Assembly (NCBI RefSeq): GCF_018274385.1
Contig: NZ_JAAFYZ010000055.1
Span: 1-51,665, forward strand
From: Catenulispora pinistramenti
Lineage (GTDB): Bacteria; Actinomycetota; Actinomycetes; Streptomycetales; Catenulisporaceae
Direction of reading: 5' to 3'
Length of the DNA stretch: 51,665 nucleotides
Shown: positions 34,417 to 43,125 of the stretch, piece by piece
Layout: the number at the start of each line of letters is the position of its first letter
How positions within the stretch are numbered: position 1 is the first letter of the stretch
The notes under the pieces: model-generated
What the model was told of the DNA's origin: nothing
Seen by the model: the letters and a program-made list of their open reading frames with translations, nothing else
The model's database searches: none
Position numbers and translations under genes: made by a program

Positions 34417-35292
34417 GTGCCGCGGCACCGGCTGCGGATCGGCGCCAAGCTGGTCCCGCAGGGCACCACCATCGCCGCGCTGCGCGCCTTCTGGCGGCTG
34501 GCCGACGAATCAGGGTTCGACCACCTGTGGGTCTACGACCACCTGGCCGGGGCCGGCAACCTGGCCACCGTGACCGAGCCGGACCCGGCGATCGAGCTGT
34601 TCGACGGCTGGTCGCTGCTGGCCGCCATGGCCTCGGAGACCCGCAGGGCCCGCATCGGCGCCATGGTCACCGCGAACGCCTTCCGCCACCCGGGGCTGCT
34701 GGCCAAGATCGCCACCACCGTCGACCACCTGTCCGGCGGCCGTCTGGAGTTCGGGATCGGCGCCGGCTGGGCCGAGTACGAGCACCGGATGCTGGGCATC
34801 GAGCTCGGCGGCGCGCGTCAGCGTATTGAGAAGCTGGACGAGGCGCTGCGGGTCATCAAGGCCCTGTGGTCTCCGGAGCGCTTCACCGACTTCGCCGGCG
34901 AGCACTACACCCTCGACAAGGCTGTGCACGCGCCCAAGCCGCTCCAGAGCCCGCACCCGCCGATCTGGCTCGGCGGCACCGGTGAGAAGCGGATGCTGAA
35001 GCTGGTGGCCGAACAGGCCGACGTCTGGAACACCGTCAACCACGACGGTGTCGCCGAGGCCGCGCGGCTGTCCGGCGTCCTGGACCGCTGGTGCGCCGAG
35101 GTCGGCCGGGACCCGGGGGAGATCCGGCGCTCCGTGCAGCTGCGGCCGGACCCGCGCCGGGTGGTGGACGACGTCGCGCCGTGGGTGGACGCCGGCTTCA
35201 CCGAGATCGTGCTGTTCTTCGCACCGGAACAGCCGCTCGCCGACCTGGAACAGGTCGCCGAGCGGCTGTCGGAGCTGCGCGCCCTGCTCTAG
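34417..35292 (+). CDS. LLM-class F420-dependent oxidoreductase
   Basis: A 291-residue TIM-barrel flavin/F420 enzyme. Typical segments are FDHLWVYDHLA (substrate/cofactor loop), TVDHLSGGRLEFGIGAGWAEYEHRMLGI, EKLDEALRVIKALWSPERFTDFAGEHY and PHPPIWLGGTGEKRMLKLVAEQADVWN. Most actinomycete members use F420 rather than FMN. The substrate is unknown. The GTG start is 2 nt after the ilvD stop, so it is cotranscribed with a branched-chain amino acid gene without an obvious biochemical link. Confidence 0.82.
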   Translation: MPRHRLRIGAKLVPQGTTIAALRAFWRLADESGFDHLWVYDHLAGAGNLATVTEPDPAIELFDGWSLLAAMASETRRARIGAMVTANAFRHPGLLAKIATTVDHLSGGRLEFGIGAGWAEYEHRMLGIELGGARQRIEKLDEALRVIKALWSPERFTDFAGEHYTLDKAVHAPKPLQSPHPPIWLGGTGEKRMLKLVAEQADVWNTVNHDGVAEAARLSGVLDRWCAEVGRDPGEIRRSVQLRPDPRRVVDDVAPWVDAGFTEIVLFFAPEQPLADLEQVAERLSELRALL

Positions 35293-35322
35293 CGGGCGCG
35301 CAGCTTGGCGCTGTGCTTGCCT

Positions 35323-35336
35323 GTCAGTTCACTGAC
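35323..35336. terminator. short palindrome between convergent genes
   Basis: GTCAGT-TC-ACTGAC, 6-bp arms, lies between the stops of the LLM oxidoreductase and the secreted protein. GTCAGTTCAC is repeated at 35341-35350. A weak bidirectional terminator is possible. Confidence 0.25.
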
Positions 35337-35341
35337 CGGCG

Positions 35342-37552
35342 TCAGTTCACGTTCAGACCGGTGTCGTCGATGACGAACGAGGTCTGCAGCGAGGCGTCCT
35401 CGGTCCCGGTGAACTTCAGGGTGATGGTCTGGCCGATGTAGCTGGCCAGGCTGAAGGAGTGCTGGGTGTAGCCGCTGTTGGCGTTCACGTTGCTGTAGGT
35501 GGCCAGGGTGCCCAGCACGGTCCCGGAGGCGTTCAGGACCTGGACGTTCAGCTTGTCGTAGGCCGTGGTGCCGGTCTCCGCGGTGTCGATGTGCAGCCAG
35601 AAGGAGAAGTTGGCCGTCTTGCAGGTGGCCGCGATGCTCACCTTCTGGGACAGGGTGTCGGTGTGGGTGGTGCCGTAGCCGTCGAGCCAGGCGTCGTAGC
35701 TGCCGGAGTGGGCGGGCTCGTCGGTGGTGTCGCTGTTGATGACGCCGGAGGACGCGGTCCACGGGGACGCGCTGCCGGTCTCGAAGCCGGGGTTGCCCAG
35801 CAGCTGCGCCGCGGTGCAGCCGCCACCGCCGGAGGAGTTCACCGTCCAGCTGAAGGTGGTCGTCCCGGAGGCGGTGCCGGAAGAAGCGGTCACGGTCACG
35901 CTGGAGGTGCCCGTGCCGGTCGGGGTGCCGGTGATGGCGCCGGAGCTGCTGATCGACAGGCCAGCCGGAAGCCCGGAGGCGGTGTAGGTCAGCGCCTTGC
36001 CCGCGGAGTCGGTCGCCGCGATCTGAAGCTTGGTGATCGCAGTGCCCTGAGTGGAGGTCTGGTTGCCGGGGTTGGTGACCGAGACCGTCTCAGTGCCGCC
36101 CTGCGCGTTGACCGTCCAGCTGAAGGACGTGGTGCCGGTCGCGGTGCCCGAGGACGCGGTCACCGTGACGGTGGACGAGCCGGTGCCGGTCGGGGTGCCG
36201 GTGATGGCGCCGGAGCTGCTGATCGACAGGCCGGCCGGGAGTCCGGTGGCGGTGTAGGTCAGCGACTTGCCGGCCGAGTCCGTACCCGAGATCTGCAGGG
36301 TGCTGATCGCAGTGCCCTGTGTCGAGGTCTGGCTACCGGGGTTGGTCACCGAGACCGTCTCGGTGGTGCCGCCGTGGTTGATGATGGCGTGCGACAGGTC
36401 GCACTCGTTGGTGTCGTTCGACCAGGACGCCTGCTCGGGGTAGGTGCCGAAGGAGCCGAACGAGACGTTGCCCGCGCCGCCGGCGGTGCCGGGGGACAGC
36501 CAGGCGCACTCGTCGGAGTTCTCCTGGCCGTTGTAGGACGAGCCGGTGTTGTTGGTCCAGCCGCCGGCCGGGTTCTGGTCGGACATCATCTCGTGCCACT
36601 CGTGGCCCATGGTGATGGTGTAGCCGTCCAGGGTGCCGGGGGAGTTCACGAAGCCCACGCCGCAGCCGGCGCCGGAGTCCATGTTGTACGGCTGGTTGGA
36701 GAACGCGATGTCGCCGTACGGCGAGGTCACCGGGCCGCCGGTCAGGGTGCTGTCACCGTTGTAGTCGTGCCAGGCGCAGTACTGGCCCTGGTAGTTGTCC
36801 GGGTTGGTGCCGGTCGGAGACAGGATCACGTAGTAGGCGTTGCGGTTGGCCGCGGCCGTGGTGTTGCCGAAGTGCGAGGCGGCGTTGATCGCCTCCTGGC
36901 CCAGCTGGTGCCCGGTCGCGGCGCTCGGCGAGGCGGCGGAGTTGTCCTCCCACACGCCGGCCAGCACGCCACCGGACTGGTAGTTGATGTACTGCGAGGC
37001 CGGAAGGTTGGTCGGGCAGGAGACCGCGCCGGTCGCCACACCCGCGCCGTCGCACCACTGTGTCAGGTCCGCGGACCACAGCTCGTTGTTGGTGCCGATG
37101 CCCTTGAACATCTGCTGGGCCACCGAGGCGCCGCCGTCGGGGTCGCCGGAGAACTTGGCGTTGCCGTTGGCGTCAGTGCTCTGGGTTCCCCACTGGCTAC
37201 CGTAGAAGACAAGGTAGACCTTGCTCTTGGCGCCGTCGTTCACGCCGATGCCGTCGATGCCGCCGCCGTAGGACAGCGTCTCGGGACCGGTGGTCGCGGT
37301 GGTCGCGGCGTTGGCGGGGTGCGATGCGGCCCAGGCCTTCTCCTTCTGGTCCTGCTGGATGGTGGGGACGGCCCCGTGCCGGTAGGGGTGGCCGTACGAG
37401 GGGTCATACGGGTTCTGCGTTGTCGAGCCTGACGAGGTGGCTCCGGAGGACGACGGCAGCAGCGCCATCGCCGATCCGTTCGCGGCGGTGGCGAACAGCG
37501 TGATCGCCGCTGCGGCTATGCCAGCCGCCGCTCTGAGTGGGACCCGATGCAC
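35342..37552 (-). CDS. large secreted protein: metallopeptidase-like domain, two Ig-like repeats and a C-terminal jelly-roll-like domain
   Basis: About 736 residues, exported. A signal peptide ([23 protein letters not shown]) begins at the GTG at 37552, which has GAGAGGAAAA before it; the open frame upstream is not needed. Residues about 100-400 form a Cys-containing domain with [10 protein letters not shown] near residue 315 and [11 protein letters not shown] further on. That spacing recalls secreted HE..E...D...E..D.C domains (EXORDIUM-like or atypical metalloproteases), but it is not a classical HExxH. Residues about 400-575 are two He_PIG-type Ig domains ([21 protein letters not shown]). 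Residues 575-736 start [15 protein letters not shown] and resemble a carbohydrate-binding or P-type jelly roll. Probably an extracellular hydrolase or adhesin. Confidence 0.6.
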   Translation of the reverse strand: MHRVPLRAAAGIAAAAITLFATAANGSAMALLPSSSGATSSGSTTQNPYDPSYGHPYRHGAVPTIQQDQKEKAWAASHPANAATTATTGPETLSYGGGIDGIGVNDGAKSKVYLVFYGSQWGTQSTDANGNAKFSGDPDGGASVAQQMFKGIGTNNELWSADLTQWCDGAGVATGAVSCPTNLPASQYINYQSGGVLAGVWEDNSAASPSAATGHQLGQEAINAASHFGNTTAAANRNAYYVILSPTGTNPDNYQGQYCAWHDYNGDSTLTGGPVTSPYGDIAFSNQPYNMDSGAGCGVGFVNSPGTLDGYTITMGHEWHEMMSDQNPAGGWTNNTGSSYNGQENSDECAWLSPGTAGGAGNVSFGSFGTYPEQASWSNDTNECDLSHAIINHGGTTETVSVTNPGSQTSTQGTAISTLQISGTDSAGKSLTYTATGLPAGLSISSSGAITGTPTGTGSSTVTVTASSGTATGTTSFSWTVNAQGGTETVSVTNPGNQTSTQGTAITKLQIAATDSAGKALTYTASGLPAGLSISSSGAITGTPTGTGTSSVTVTASSGTASGTTTFSWTVNSSGGGGCTAAQLLGNPGFETGSASPWTASSGVINSDTTDEPAHSGSYDAWLDGYGTTHTDTLSQKVSIAATCKTANFSFWLHIDTAETGTTAYDKLNVQVLNASGTVLGTLATYSNVNANSGYTQHSFSLASYIGQTITLKFTGTEDASLQTSFVIDDTGLNVN
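35880..36360 (-). repeat. two direct repeats of 270-bp period encoding the Ig-like domains
   Basis: CGGAGCTGCTGATCGACAGG occurs at 35941-35960 and again at 36211-36230, 270 bases (90 codons) apart, with long near-identical flanks. Recent tandem duplication of one Ig-like domain. Confidence 0.75.
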
Positions 37553-37706
37553 GTGGTTTTCCTCTCCGAACCGGTTCACGGTCCAGTCTTGGAGGGTGGG
37601 GTATAAGGACACGTACCGACCGGGAAAGTTATGGGCGTTTCGGTTCGCCGTCAACGACCTTCGTCGAGGCAATTTTCCAGCGGGAGGGCGAAACCTGGAA
37701 AAGCCG

Positions 37707-37737
37707 AGGCCCGCCGGTCGGTAGGGCCGGCGGGCCT
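37707..37737 (-). terminator. hairpin terminator after the M16 peptidase operon
   Basis: A perfect 11-bp stem (AGGCCCGCCGG with its complement) has a 9-nt loop. On the minus strand it is followed by CGGCTTTTCC. It lies 81 nt past the M16 stop and 155 nt upstream of the secreted-protein start, so it separates the two units. Confidence 0.7.
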
Positions 37738-37817
37738 TGACAATTCAGAGCTGATTCAGAGGTTTGTGAAAAACCAGTGAATGCCCTTTACACGCGGTGG
37801 CGGAGAAGGAATGAAGA

Positions 37818-39179
37818 TCAAGCCTGGCCTTCGTCATCCACCCGGACCGTGCCGATCCCGGCTTCGGTGAGACCCGGAAGGATCTTCTCCGCATCGCCCT
37901 CGATCACCACGACGGCCTGCTCCGGGAACAGCCGCTTCGCCGCCGCGGTGTTCACCTCGTCCTTGGTCAGCCGGGTGTACTCGGTGTACTTGCGGGTGAA
38001 GTAGTCCTCCGGCAGGCCGAACTCGACGATCTGCGCCAGCGCGCCGCCCACCGAACCCGGTGTCTGCAACGCGATCGGCAGCGAACCGGTCCGGTAGGCC
38101 TTCGTCGAGGCGAGCTCGTCATCGGTCACACCGCCGGCCTTGATCCGATCGATCTCGGCCAGCGCGTCCACCGCGGCGGCCGCGGTCACCTCGGTGTGCA
38201 CCGAGGCGGTGGCCGAGAAGACGCCGCCGTCGCGGTTCAGGTCGAAGCCGCCGCGCGCGCCGTAGGTGTAGCCCTTCACTTCCCGCAGCTGGTGGTTCAG
38301 CCGGGAGTTGAAGGTCCCGCCGAGGATGGTCGCCATGGCCTCGATCGCGGTGTAGTCCGGGGTGTCGCGGCCCGGCGCGTGGTGCGCGATCGCCACCACC
38401 GACTGCACCGCCCCGGGCCGGTCCACGACCACGATCTCGCGGTCCACCAGGTCCCGGGCGCCGGTCGGGTCCGGCGCGGTGATCTCCGGGCCGGCCTGGC
38501 CGAGCAGCACCTCGCCCAGCCCGGTGACGTCCACCCCGGACAGGTCGCCGGTCAGCAGCAGGGTCCCGCCGAAGGCCAGCCGGGCGGCGTGGAAGTCGCG
38601 CACGTCCTGGAGCGTCAGGGCACTGACGGAGGCGACGGTCCCGGTGTCCTGCTTGCTGTACCGGCTCCGCGGCAGGTACAGCCCGCGGCTCAGGGCCTCG
38701 TTGGCGCGGGTCCCGGGCATCGCCCAGGCCGTGGTCAGCTTGGCGACGCGGTCGCCGCGCACCCGGTCGAAGTCGTTCTCGGCCAGCCGGGGCCGGCGCA
38801 GCGCCTCGGCGAGCAGCGCCACCGCGGCGGCGATCCGGTCCACCGGCGCCTGCACGCCGACCCGCAGCACGTCGGCGTCGACCGAGCCGGACCAGGAGGC
38901 GCCCAGGGACTCCAGCGCCATCGCGAACTCGTCGCCGCTCTTGAGCTCCGTGCCCTCGCGCAGCAGGTCCATCGTGATCTTGCCGACGCCCTCCTTGCCG
39001 GCCGGCTCGCGAACGACGCCGGCCTCCAGGAGCACACCGGCGTAGGCCATGCGCTGACCCGGCAGGTGCGCCGAGACGACCTCGCCGCCGGGCAGCTTGG
39101 CGCGGTCGACGGCCGGGAACTCGTAGGGGCGCGGCGCTCCGCCGGCCGGCCGGTCCGCGACCAGGGTGTTGCCGCTCAT
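37818..39179 (-). CDS. M16 family peptidase-like subunit, catalytically inactive
   Basis: A 453-residue insulinase/MPP-type protein. The position where the active partner has HLFEH reads GVGKITMDLL here, so the zinc site is missing. The C-terminal R/Y-type elements of the non-catalytic M16 subunit are present (for example LRHQLREVKGYTYGARGGF as LNHQLREVKGYTYGARGGF). Like the alpha subunit of mitochondrial processing peptidase, it should pair with the catalytic subunit encoded just upstream and hold the substrate. Its start overlaps the partner stop by 4 bases (ATGA), so equal amounts are expected. Confidence 0.85.
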   Translation of the reverse strand: MSGNTLVADRPAGGAPRPYEFPAVDRAKLPGGEVVSAHLPGQRMAYAGVLLEAGVVREPAGKEGVGKITMDLLREGTELKSGDEFAMALESLGASWSGSVDADVLRVGVQAPVDRIAAAVALLAEALRRPRLAENDFDRVRGDRVAKLTTAWAMPGTRANEALSRGLYLPRSRYSKQDTGTVASVSALTLQDVRDFHAARLAFGGTLLLTGDLSGVDVTGLGEVLLGQAGPEITAPDPTGARDLVDREIVVVDRPGAVQSVVAIAHHAPGRDTPDYTAIEAMATILGGTFNSRLNHQLREVKGYTYGARGGFDLNRDGGVFSATASVHTEVTAAAAVDALAEIDRIKAGGVTDDELASTKAYRTGSLPIALQTPGSVGGALAQIVEFGLPEDYFTRKYTEYTRLTKDEVNTAAAKRLFPEQAVVVIEGDAEKILPGLTEAGIGTVRVDDEGQA

Positions 39180-40606
39180 GCTTGGGTCTCCTCGGCGGTC
39201 TCGGCGGTCTCGGCGGTCTCGGCGGTTTCGGCGGTTTCGGCGCTGTCGTCAGCGGCGTCGGCGTCGGCGTCGGACGTCGCGTTCGTCGTGTACTCGATGA
39301 TGACGCGGTTGTCGTCGGCGAGGATCAGGGCGGCGACCCGCTGGACGTCCTCGGCGGTGACCGCCTCCAGCCGCCCGAGGTATTCGCGCACCAGCTTCGG
39401 GTCGCCGTCCAGTGTCGCGTACTGGCCGAGCAGGTCCGCCCGGCCGCCGAGCTCGCCCACCGCGCGCAGCCAGTCGCTGGTCAGCAGCGCCTTGGCCCGG
39501 CCGAGTTCGGCCGCTGAGACCGGGGCCGAGCCGTCGGCCAGCCCGTCGAGCACGGCGGTGAACTCCCGCTCCACCTCGGCGGCCTCGATGCCGTCGCGCG
39601 GGCTGAACATGCCGAAGAACACCGAGGCGCCGTAGGCCAGGTTCCACACCGAGGTGTAGGCCTCTTCGCGCTGCGCCAGGTTCTTCTCGGTGATCAGCTT
39701 GCGGTACAGCCGCGCGCCGCGGCCCCGGCCGAGCACCGCGGCCAGCACCTCGACCGCGGTGAAGTCCTCGTCGCGGGAGTCCGGGGAGCGGAACATGAAG
39801 AACGTCATCGGACGCGGCACCGAGTCGTCCGGCTCGATGTGCCGCTTGGTCTGGCCGATCCGCAGCGAGGGCAGCGTGCCGTCCGGGGCCGGCGGGATGT
39901 CGCCGTGCCGCTGGATGCCGCCGAAGTACTTCTCCGCCAGCTTCACGACGGCCTCGGGGTCGACGTCGCCGGCCACGGTCAGCACCGCGTTGTTCGGCGA
40001 GTAGTAGACCGCGTTGAAGTCCTGGAAGTCCTCCAGGGCGGCTTCCTGCAACTCCTCCATCGAGCCGATGGTGGTGTGGTGGTACGGGTGGCCTTCGGGG
40101 AAGGCCAGGGCCAGGGCGTACTCGACCCAGCGGCCGTAGGGCGGGTTGTCGTAGCGCTGCCGGCGCTCGTTCTTCACGACCTCGCGCTGGTTGTCCAGGG
40201 TCTCCTGGGTCAGGGCCAGCGAGCCCATCCGGTCGGCCTCCAGCCACAGCGCCAGCTCCAGCTGCGCCGAGGGCATGACCTGGAAGTAGTTGGTGCGGTC
40301 CGGGCTGGTGGTGGCGTTGATCGCGGCGCCGCCGGCCGCGGTCACCCACTCGAAGTGCTCGCCCTTGTCGACGTGTGCCGAACCCTCGAACATCAGGTGC
40401 TCGAACAGGTGTGCGAAGCCGTGCTTCCCGGCCGGCTCGTGGCGCGAGCCCACGTCGTACCAGAGGTTCACGGCGGCGATCGGCGTCGTCGGGTCTGGAC
40501 TCACCACGACGCGGAGCCCGTTGTCGAGTACTGCTTCGTGGATCTTCCAGGGGAATGAGGCGTTCTCGGCCCCGCTGGTGCCCGGTTCGCTCTTGACCTC
40601 TGTCAC
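39176..40606 (-). CDS. M16 family zinc metallopeptidase, catalytic subunit
   Basis: A 476-residue peptidase. The inverted zinc motif HLFEH is at H66-E69-H70 with the third ligand E147 (in VVKNERRQ), exactly the usual 76-residue spacing. It should degrade peptides in a clamp-like heterodimer with the inactive subunit downstream. The frame starts with GTG at 40606. The last 20 residues before EETQA are a Glu-Thr-Ala repeat encoded by six 9-nt units, an acidic disordered tail not usual in the family. No signal peptide; a cytosolic enzyme. Divergent from a MarR gene over 156 nt. Confidence 0.9.
   Translation of the reverse strand: MTEVKSEPGTSGAENASFPWKIHEAVLDNGLRVVVSPDPTTPIAAVNLWYDVGSRHEPAGKHGFAHLFEHLMFEGSAHVDKGEHFEWVTAAGGAAINATTSPDRTNYFQVMPSAQLELALWLEADRMGSLALTQETLDNQREVVKNERRQRYDNPPYGRWVEYALALAFPEGHPYHHTTIGSMEELQEAALEDFQDFNAVYYSPNNAVLTVAGDVDPEAVVKLAEKYFGGIQRHGDIPPAPDGTLPSLRIGQTKRHIEPDDSVPRPMTFFMFRSPDSRDEDFTAVEVLAAVLGRGRGARLYRKLITEKNLAQREEAYTSVWNLAYGASVFFGMFSPRDGIEAAEVEREFTAVLDGLADGSAPVSAAELGRAKALLTSDWLRAVGELGGRADLLGQYATLDGDPKLVREYLGRLEAVTAEDVQRVAALILADDNRVIIEYTTNATSDADADAADDSAETAETAETAETAETAEETQA
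39191..39244 (-). repeat. six tandem 9-nt repeats encoding Glu-Thr-Ala
   Basis: Four exact copies of CTCGGCGGT (plus strand) and two variants beginning TTCGGCG. They make the C-terminal tail of the catalytic M16 subunit and could change in number by slippage. Confidence 0.85.
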
Positions 40607-40762
40607 GCTTGCCAGTCAACGCGATCGGTCGGCGGTTCGTCCACTCAACGCGCACACCGTCCCGGCGCCGCCGGGAGGACACGTCCCGGCACGCTGCCGG
40701 ACCCCGGTCCGCCACCTGGGATCGGCGCACCGCGTCACGCGGAGAGCGACTAACGTGACCGC

Positions 40763-41269
40763 GTGCCCAAGGACCGCAATCTCCCGTTCGATCCGATCGA
40801 GCGCGCCTTCGAGTCGTGGAAGGGCCGCTGGGGCGAGTCCACCTCGATGCTGGCCATCACCTCGGTCATGCGCGCACAGCAGTTGCTGCTGGCCCGGGTC
40901 GACGCGATCGTCAAGCCCTACGAGCTCACCTTCGCCCGCTACGAGGCGCTGGTGCTGCTCACCTTCAGCCGGGCCGGCTCGCTGCCGCTGTCCAAGGTCG
41001 GCCAGCGCCTCCAGGTGCACCCGACCTCGGTGACCAACATCGTCGACCGGCTGGAGAAGTCCGGCCTGGTGGTCCGGCGCCCCAACCCCGACGACGGCCG
41101 CGGCACCCTGGCCGAGATCACCGCCAAGGGCCGCGAGGTCGTGGAGGACGCGACCCGGGACCTGATGGCCGCCGAATTCGGGATGGGCGCGTTGAGCTCC
41201 GAGCAGCACCGGGAGCTGTTCGCCGTGCTGCGCGACCTGCGGGTCGCGGCCGGTGACTTCGAGGTGTAG
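40763..41269 (+). CDS. MarR family transcriptional regulator next to icmA
   Basis: A 168-residue winged-helix protein. The DNA-binding part is LTFARYEALVLLTFSRAGSLPLSKVGQRLQVHPTSVTNIVDRLEKSGLVVRRPNPDDGRG, followed by the dimerisation helix. GTG start at 40763. It is 92 nt upstream of icmA on the same strand; the gap holds a 20-bp palindrome inside the icmA promoter. A MarR dimer typically covers such a site, so this protein is the first candidate regulator of icmA. It is also divergent from the M16 operon. Confidence 0.85.
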   Translation: MPKDRNLPFDPIERAFESWKGRWGESTSMLAITSVMRAQQLLLARVDAIVKPYELTFARYEALVLLTFSRAGSLPLSKVGQRLQVHPTSVTNIVDRLEKSGLVVRRPNPDDGRGTLAEITAKGREVVEDATRDLMAAEFGMGALSSEQHRELFAVLRDLRVAAGDFEV

Positions 41270-41323
41270 CCGGGCCGGGGCGGGCCGGGCCCGATCACCT
41301 TTCCCCTGCTCAGCGGATGCCTG

Positions 41324-41353
41324 TTCGCATTTAGTAGGACGTCCTAGTAAAAT
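41324..41353 (+). promoter_or_regulatory. icmA promoter with embedded 20-bp palindrome
   Basis: TTCGCA (41324-41329), an 18-nt spacer and TAAAAT (41348-41353) form a promoter whose -10 ends 8 nt before the icmA ATG. No ribosome binding site is present, so the mRNA is probably leaderless. The palindrome TTAGTAGGACGTCCTAGTAA (41331-41350, 9 of 10 pairs) fills the spacer and touches the -10, an ideal place for repression. Confidence 0.6.
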
Positions 41354-41361
41354 TTCGAAGC

Positions 41362-43053
41362 ATGGACTCCGAGCAGATTTCCGCCGGCCGCGATCGCTGG
41401 CAGGCGCGCTACGACGCCGCGCGTAAGCGGGACGCCGATTTCACCACGATCTCCGGCAGCGACGTCGAGCCGGTCTACGGTCCGCCGGAGGGCTCCGAGG
41501 TACCCGGCTTCGAGCGTGTCGGGTGGCCGGGGGAATTCCCTTACACCCGCGGGATCCACCCGACCGGCTACCGCGGCAAGCCGTGGACCATCCGGCAGTT
41601 CGCCGGATTCGGCAACGCCGAGCAGACCAACGAGCGCTACCGGATGATCCTGGCCGCCGGCGGCGGCGGGCTGTCGGTGGCCTTCGACATGCCGACCCTG
41701 ATGGGCTACGACTCGGACTCCCCGCGCGCCCTCGGCGAGGTCGGCCACTGCGGCGTCGCCATCGACTCCGCGGCCGACATGGAGGTCCTGTTCCGCGACA
41801 TCCCGCTGGGCGACGTCACCACCTCGATGACGATCAGCGGCCCGGCCGTCCCGATCTTCGTCATGTACCTGGTCGCCGCCGAGCGCCAGGGCGTGGACAT
41901 CGGCAAGCTCAACGGCACACTCCAGACCGACATCTTCAAGGAGTACATCGCGCAGAAGGAGTGGCTGTTCGACCCCGAGCCGCACCTGCGCCTGATCGGC
42001 GACCTCATGGAGTTCACCGCCGAGAAGGTCCCGGCCTACAAGCCGCTGTCGGTCTCCGGCTACCACATCCGCGAGGCCGGGTCGACGGCCGCGCAGGAGC
42101 TGGCCTTCACCCTGGCCGACGGCTTCGGCTACGTGGAGCTGGGCCTGTCCCGCGGCCTGGACGTCGACGTCTTCGCCCCCGGTCTGTCGTTCTTCTTCGA
42201 CGCCCACGTGGAGTTCTTCGAAGAGATCGCGAAGTTCCGCGCGGCCCGCCGCATCTGGGCCCGCTGGCTCCGCGACGTCTACGGTGCCAAGACCGAGAAG
42301 GCGCAGTGGCTCCGCTTCCACACCCAGACCGCCGGCGTCTCACTCACCGCCCAGCAGCCTGACAACAACGTGGTCCGCACCGCGATAGAGGCACTGGCCG
42401 GCATCCTGGGCGGCACCAACTCCCTGCACACCAACGCCCTGGACGAAGTGCTGGCCCTGCCCAGCGCGAAGTCCGCGGAGATCGCCCTGCGCACCCAGCA
42501 GGTGATCATGGAGGAGACCGGCGTCACCAACGTCGCCGACCCCCTGGGCGGCAGCTGGTACGTCGAGGCGCTCACCGACCGCATCGAAGCCGAGGCCGAG
42601 GCCATCTTCCAGCGCATCAAGGACCTGGCCCCCAACGGCGCCCAGCACCCGATCGGCCCCATGACCGCGGGCCTGCTGCGCGGCATCGAAGACGGCTGGT
42701 TCACCTCCGAAATCGCCGAGGCCTCCTTCGCCTACCAGCGCGCGGTCGAAAAGGGCGACAAGCGCGTAGTCGGCGTCAACGTCCACACCGACTCGATCGA
42801 GGAGCCCCTGGAGATCCTGCGAATCTCCCACGAGGTGGAACGCGAACAAGTCCGCGTCCTCGGCGACCGCAAGACCCACCGCGACAACGCCGCGGTCCAG
42901 GCCGCACTCGCGACGATGCTGGAGGCGGCACGCTCCGGCGCGAACATGGTCCCCGCGATGCTCGACGCCGCCCGCGCCGAAGCCACCCTCGGCGAGATCT
43001 GCGACACCCTGCGCGCCGAGTGGGGCGTCTACCGGGAGCCGGCGCGGATCTGA
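41362..43053 (+). CDS. icmA: isobutyryl-CoA mutase large subunit
   Basis: A 563-residue acyl-CoA mutase catalytic subunit without the C-terminal B12-binding domain, the same size as IcmA (about 566). It should interconvert isobutyryl-CoA and n-butyryl-CoA using adenosylcobalamin bound by a separate small subunit (IcmB), not encoded here. Specificity residues: F80 in TIRQFAGFG, where methylmalonyl-CoA mutase has Tyr89; Q198 in EYIAQKEW, where it has Arg207, the carboxylate-binding Arg. F80/Q198 is the reported isobutyryl-CoA mutase pair, even in numbering. Leaderless start likely. MeaB (25345-26307) is a probable helper. Many databases would call it plain methylmalonyl-CoA mutase. Confidence 0.88.
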   Translation: MDSEQISAGRDRWQARYDAARKRDADFTTISGSDVEPVYGPPEGSEVPGFERVGWPGEFPYTRGIHPTGYRGKPWTIRQFAGFGNAEQTNERYRMILAAGGGGLSVAFDMPTLMGYDSDSPRALGEVGHCGVAIDSAADMEVLFRDIPLGDVTTSMTISGPAVPIFVMYLVAAERQGVDIGKLNGTLQTDIFKEYIAQKEWLFDPEPHLRLIGDLMEFTAEKVPAYKPLSVSGYHIREAGSTAAQELAFTLADGFGYVELGLSRGLDVDVFAPGLSFFFDAHVEFFEEIAKFRAARRIWARWLRDVYGAKTEKAQWLRFHTQTAGVSLTAQQPDNNVVRTAIEALAGILGGTNSLHTNALDEVLALPSAKSAEIALRTQQVIMEETGVTNVADPLGGSWYVEALTDRIEAEAEAIFQRIKDLAPNGAQHPIGPMTAGLLRGIEDGWFTSEIAEASFAYQRAVEKGDKRVVGVNVHTDSIEEPLEILRISHEVEREQVRVLGDRKTHRDNAAVQAALATMLEAARSGANMVPAMLDAARAEATLGEICDTLRAEWGVYREPARI

Positions 43054-43085
43054 GGCGGGGCTTGAGGTAGCGCTGCTCGCTGATG

Positions 43086-43114
43086 CCGGTCGGACTCGAT
43101 GCGGGTCCGGCCGG
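43086..43114. terminator. hairpin between convergent icmA and tetR genes
   Basis: CCGGTCGGA and TCCGGCCGG pair over 9 bp with one wobble, loop of 11 nt. Placed 33 nt past the icmA stop and 12 nt past the TetR stop; likely bidirectional. Confidence 0.45.
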
Positions 43115-43125
43115 TTCGCTGTTCG

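Noticed and set aside
36590..36615. Classical HExxH zinc protease motif in the secreted protein
   Set aside because: The residues are H-E-W-H-E, so the second His is one position too early; only a resemblance to atypical families can be claimed.
41270..41361. Cobalamin riboswitch upstream of the B12-dependent mutase
   Set aside because: The gap is only 92 nt, has no B12-box-like sequence, and the promoter lies at the start codon.
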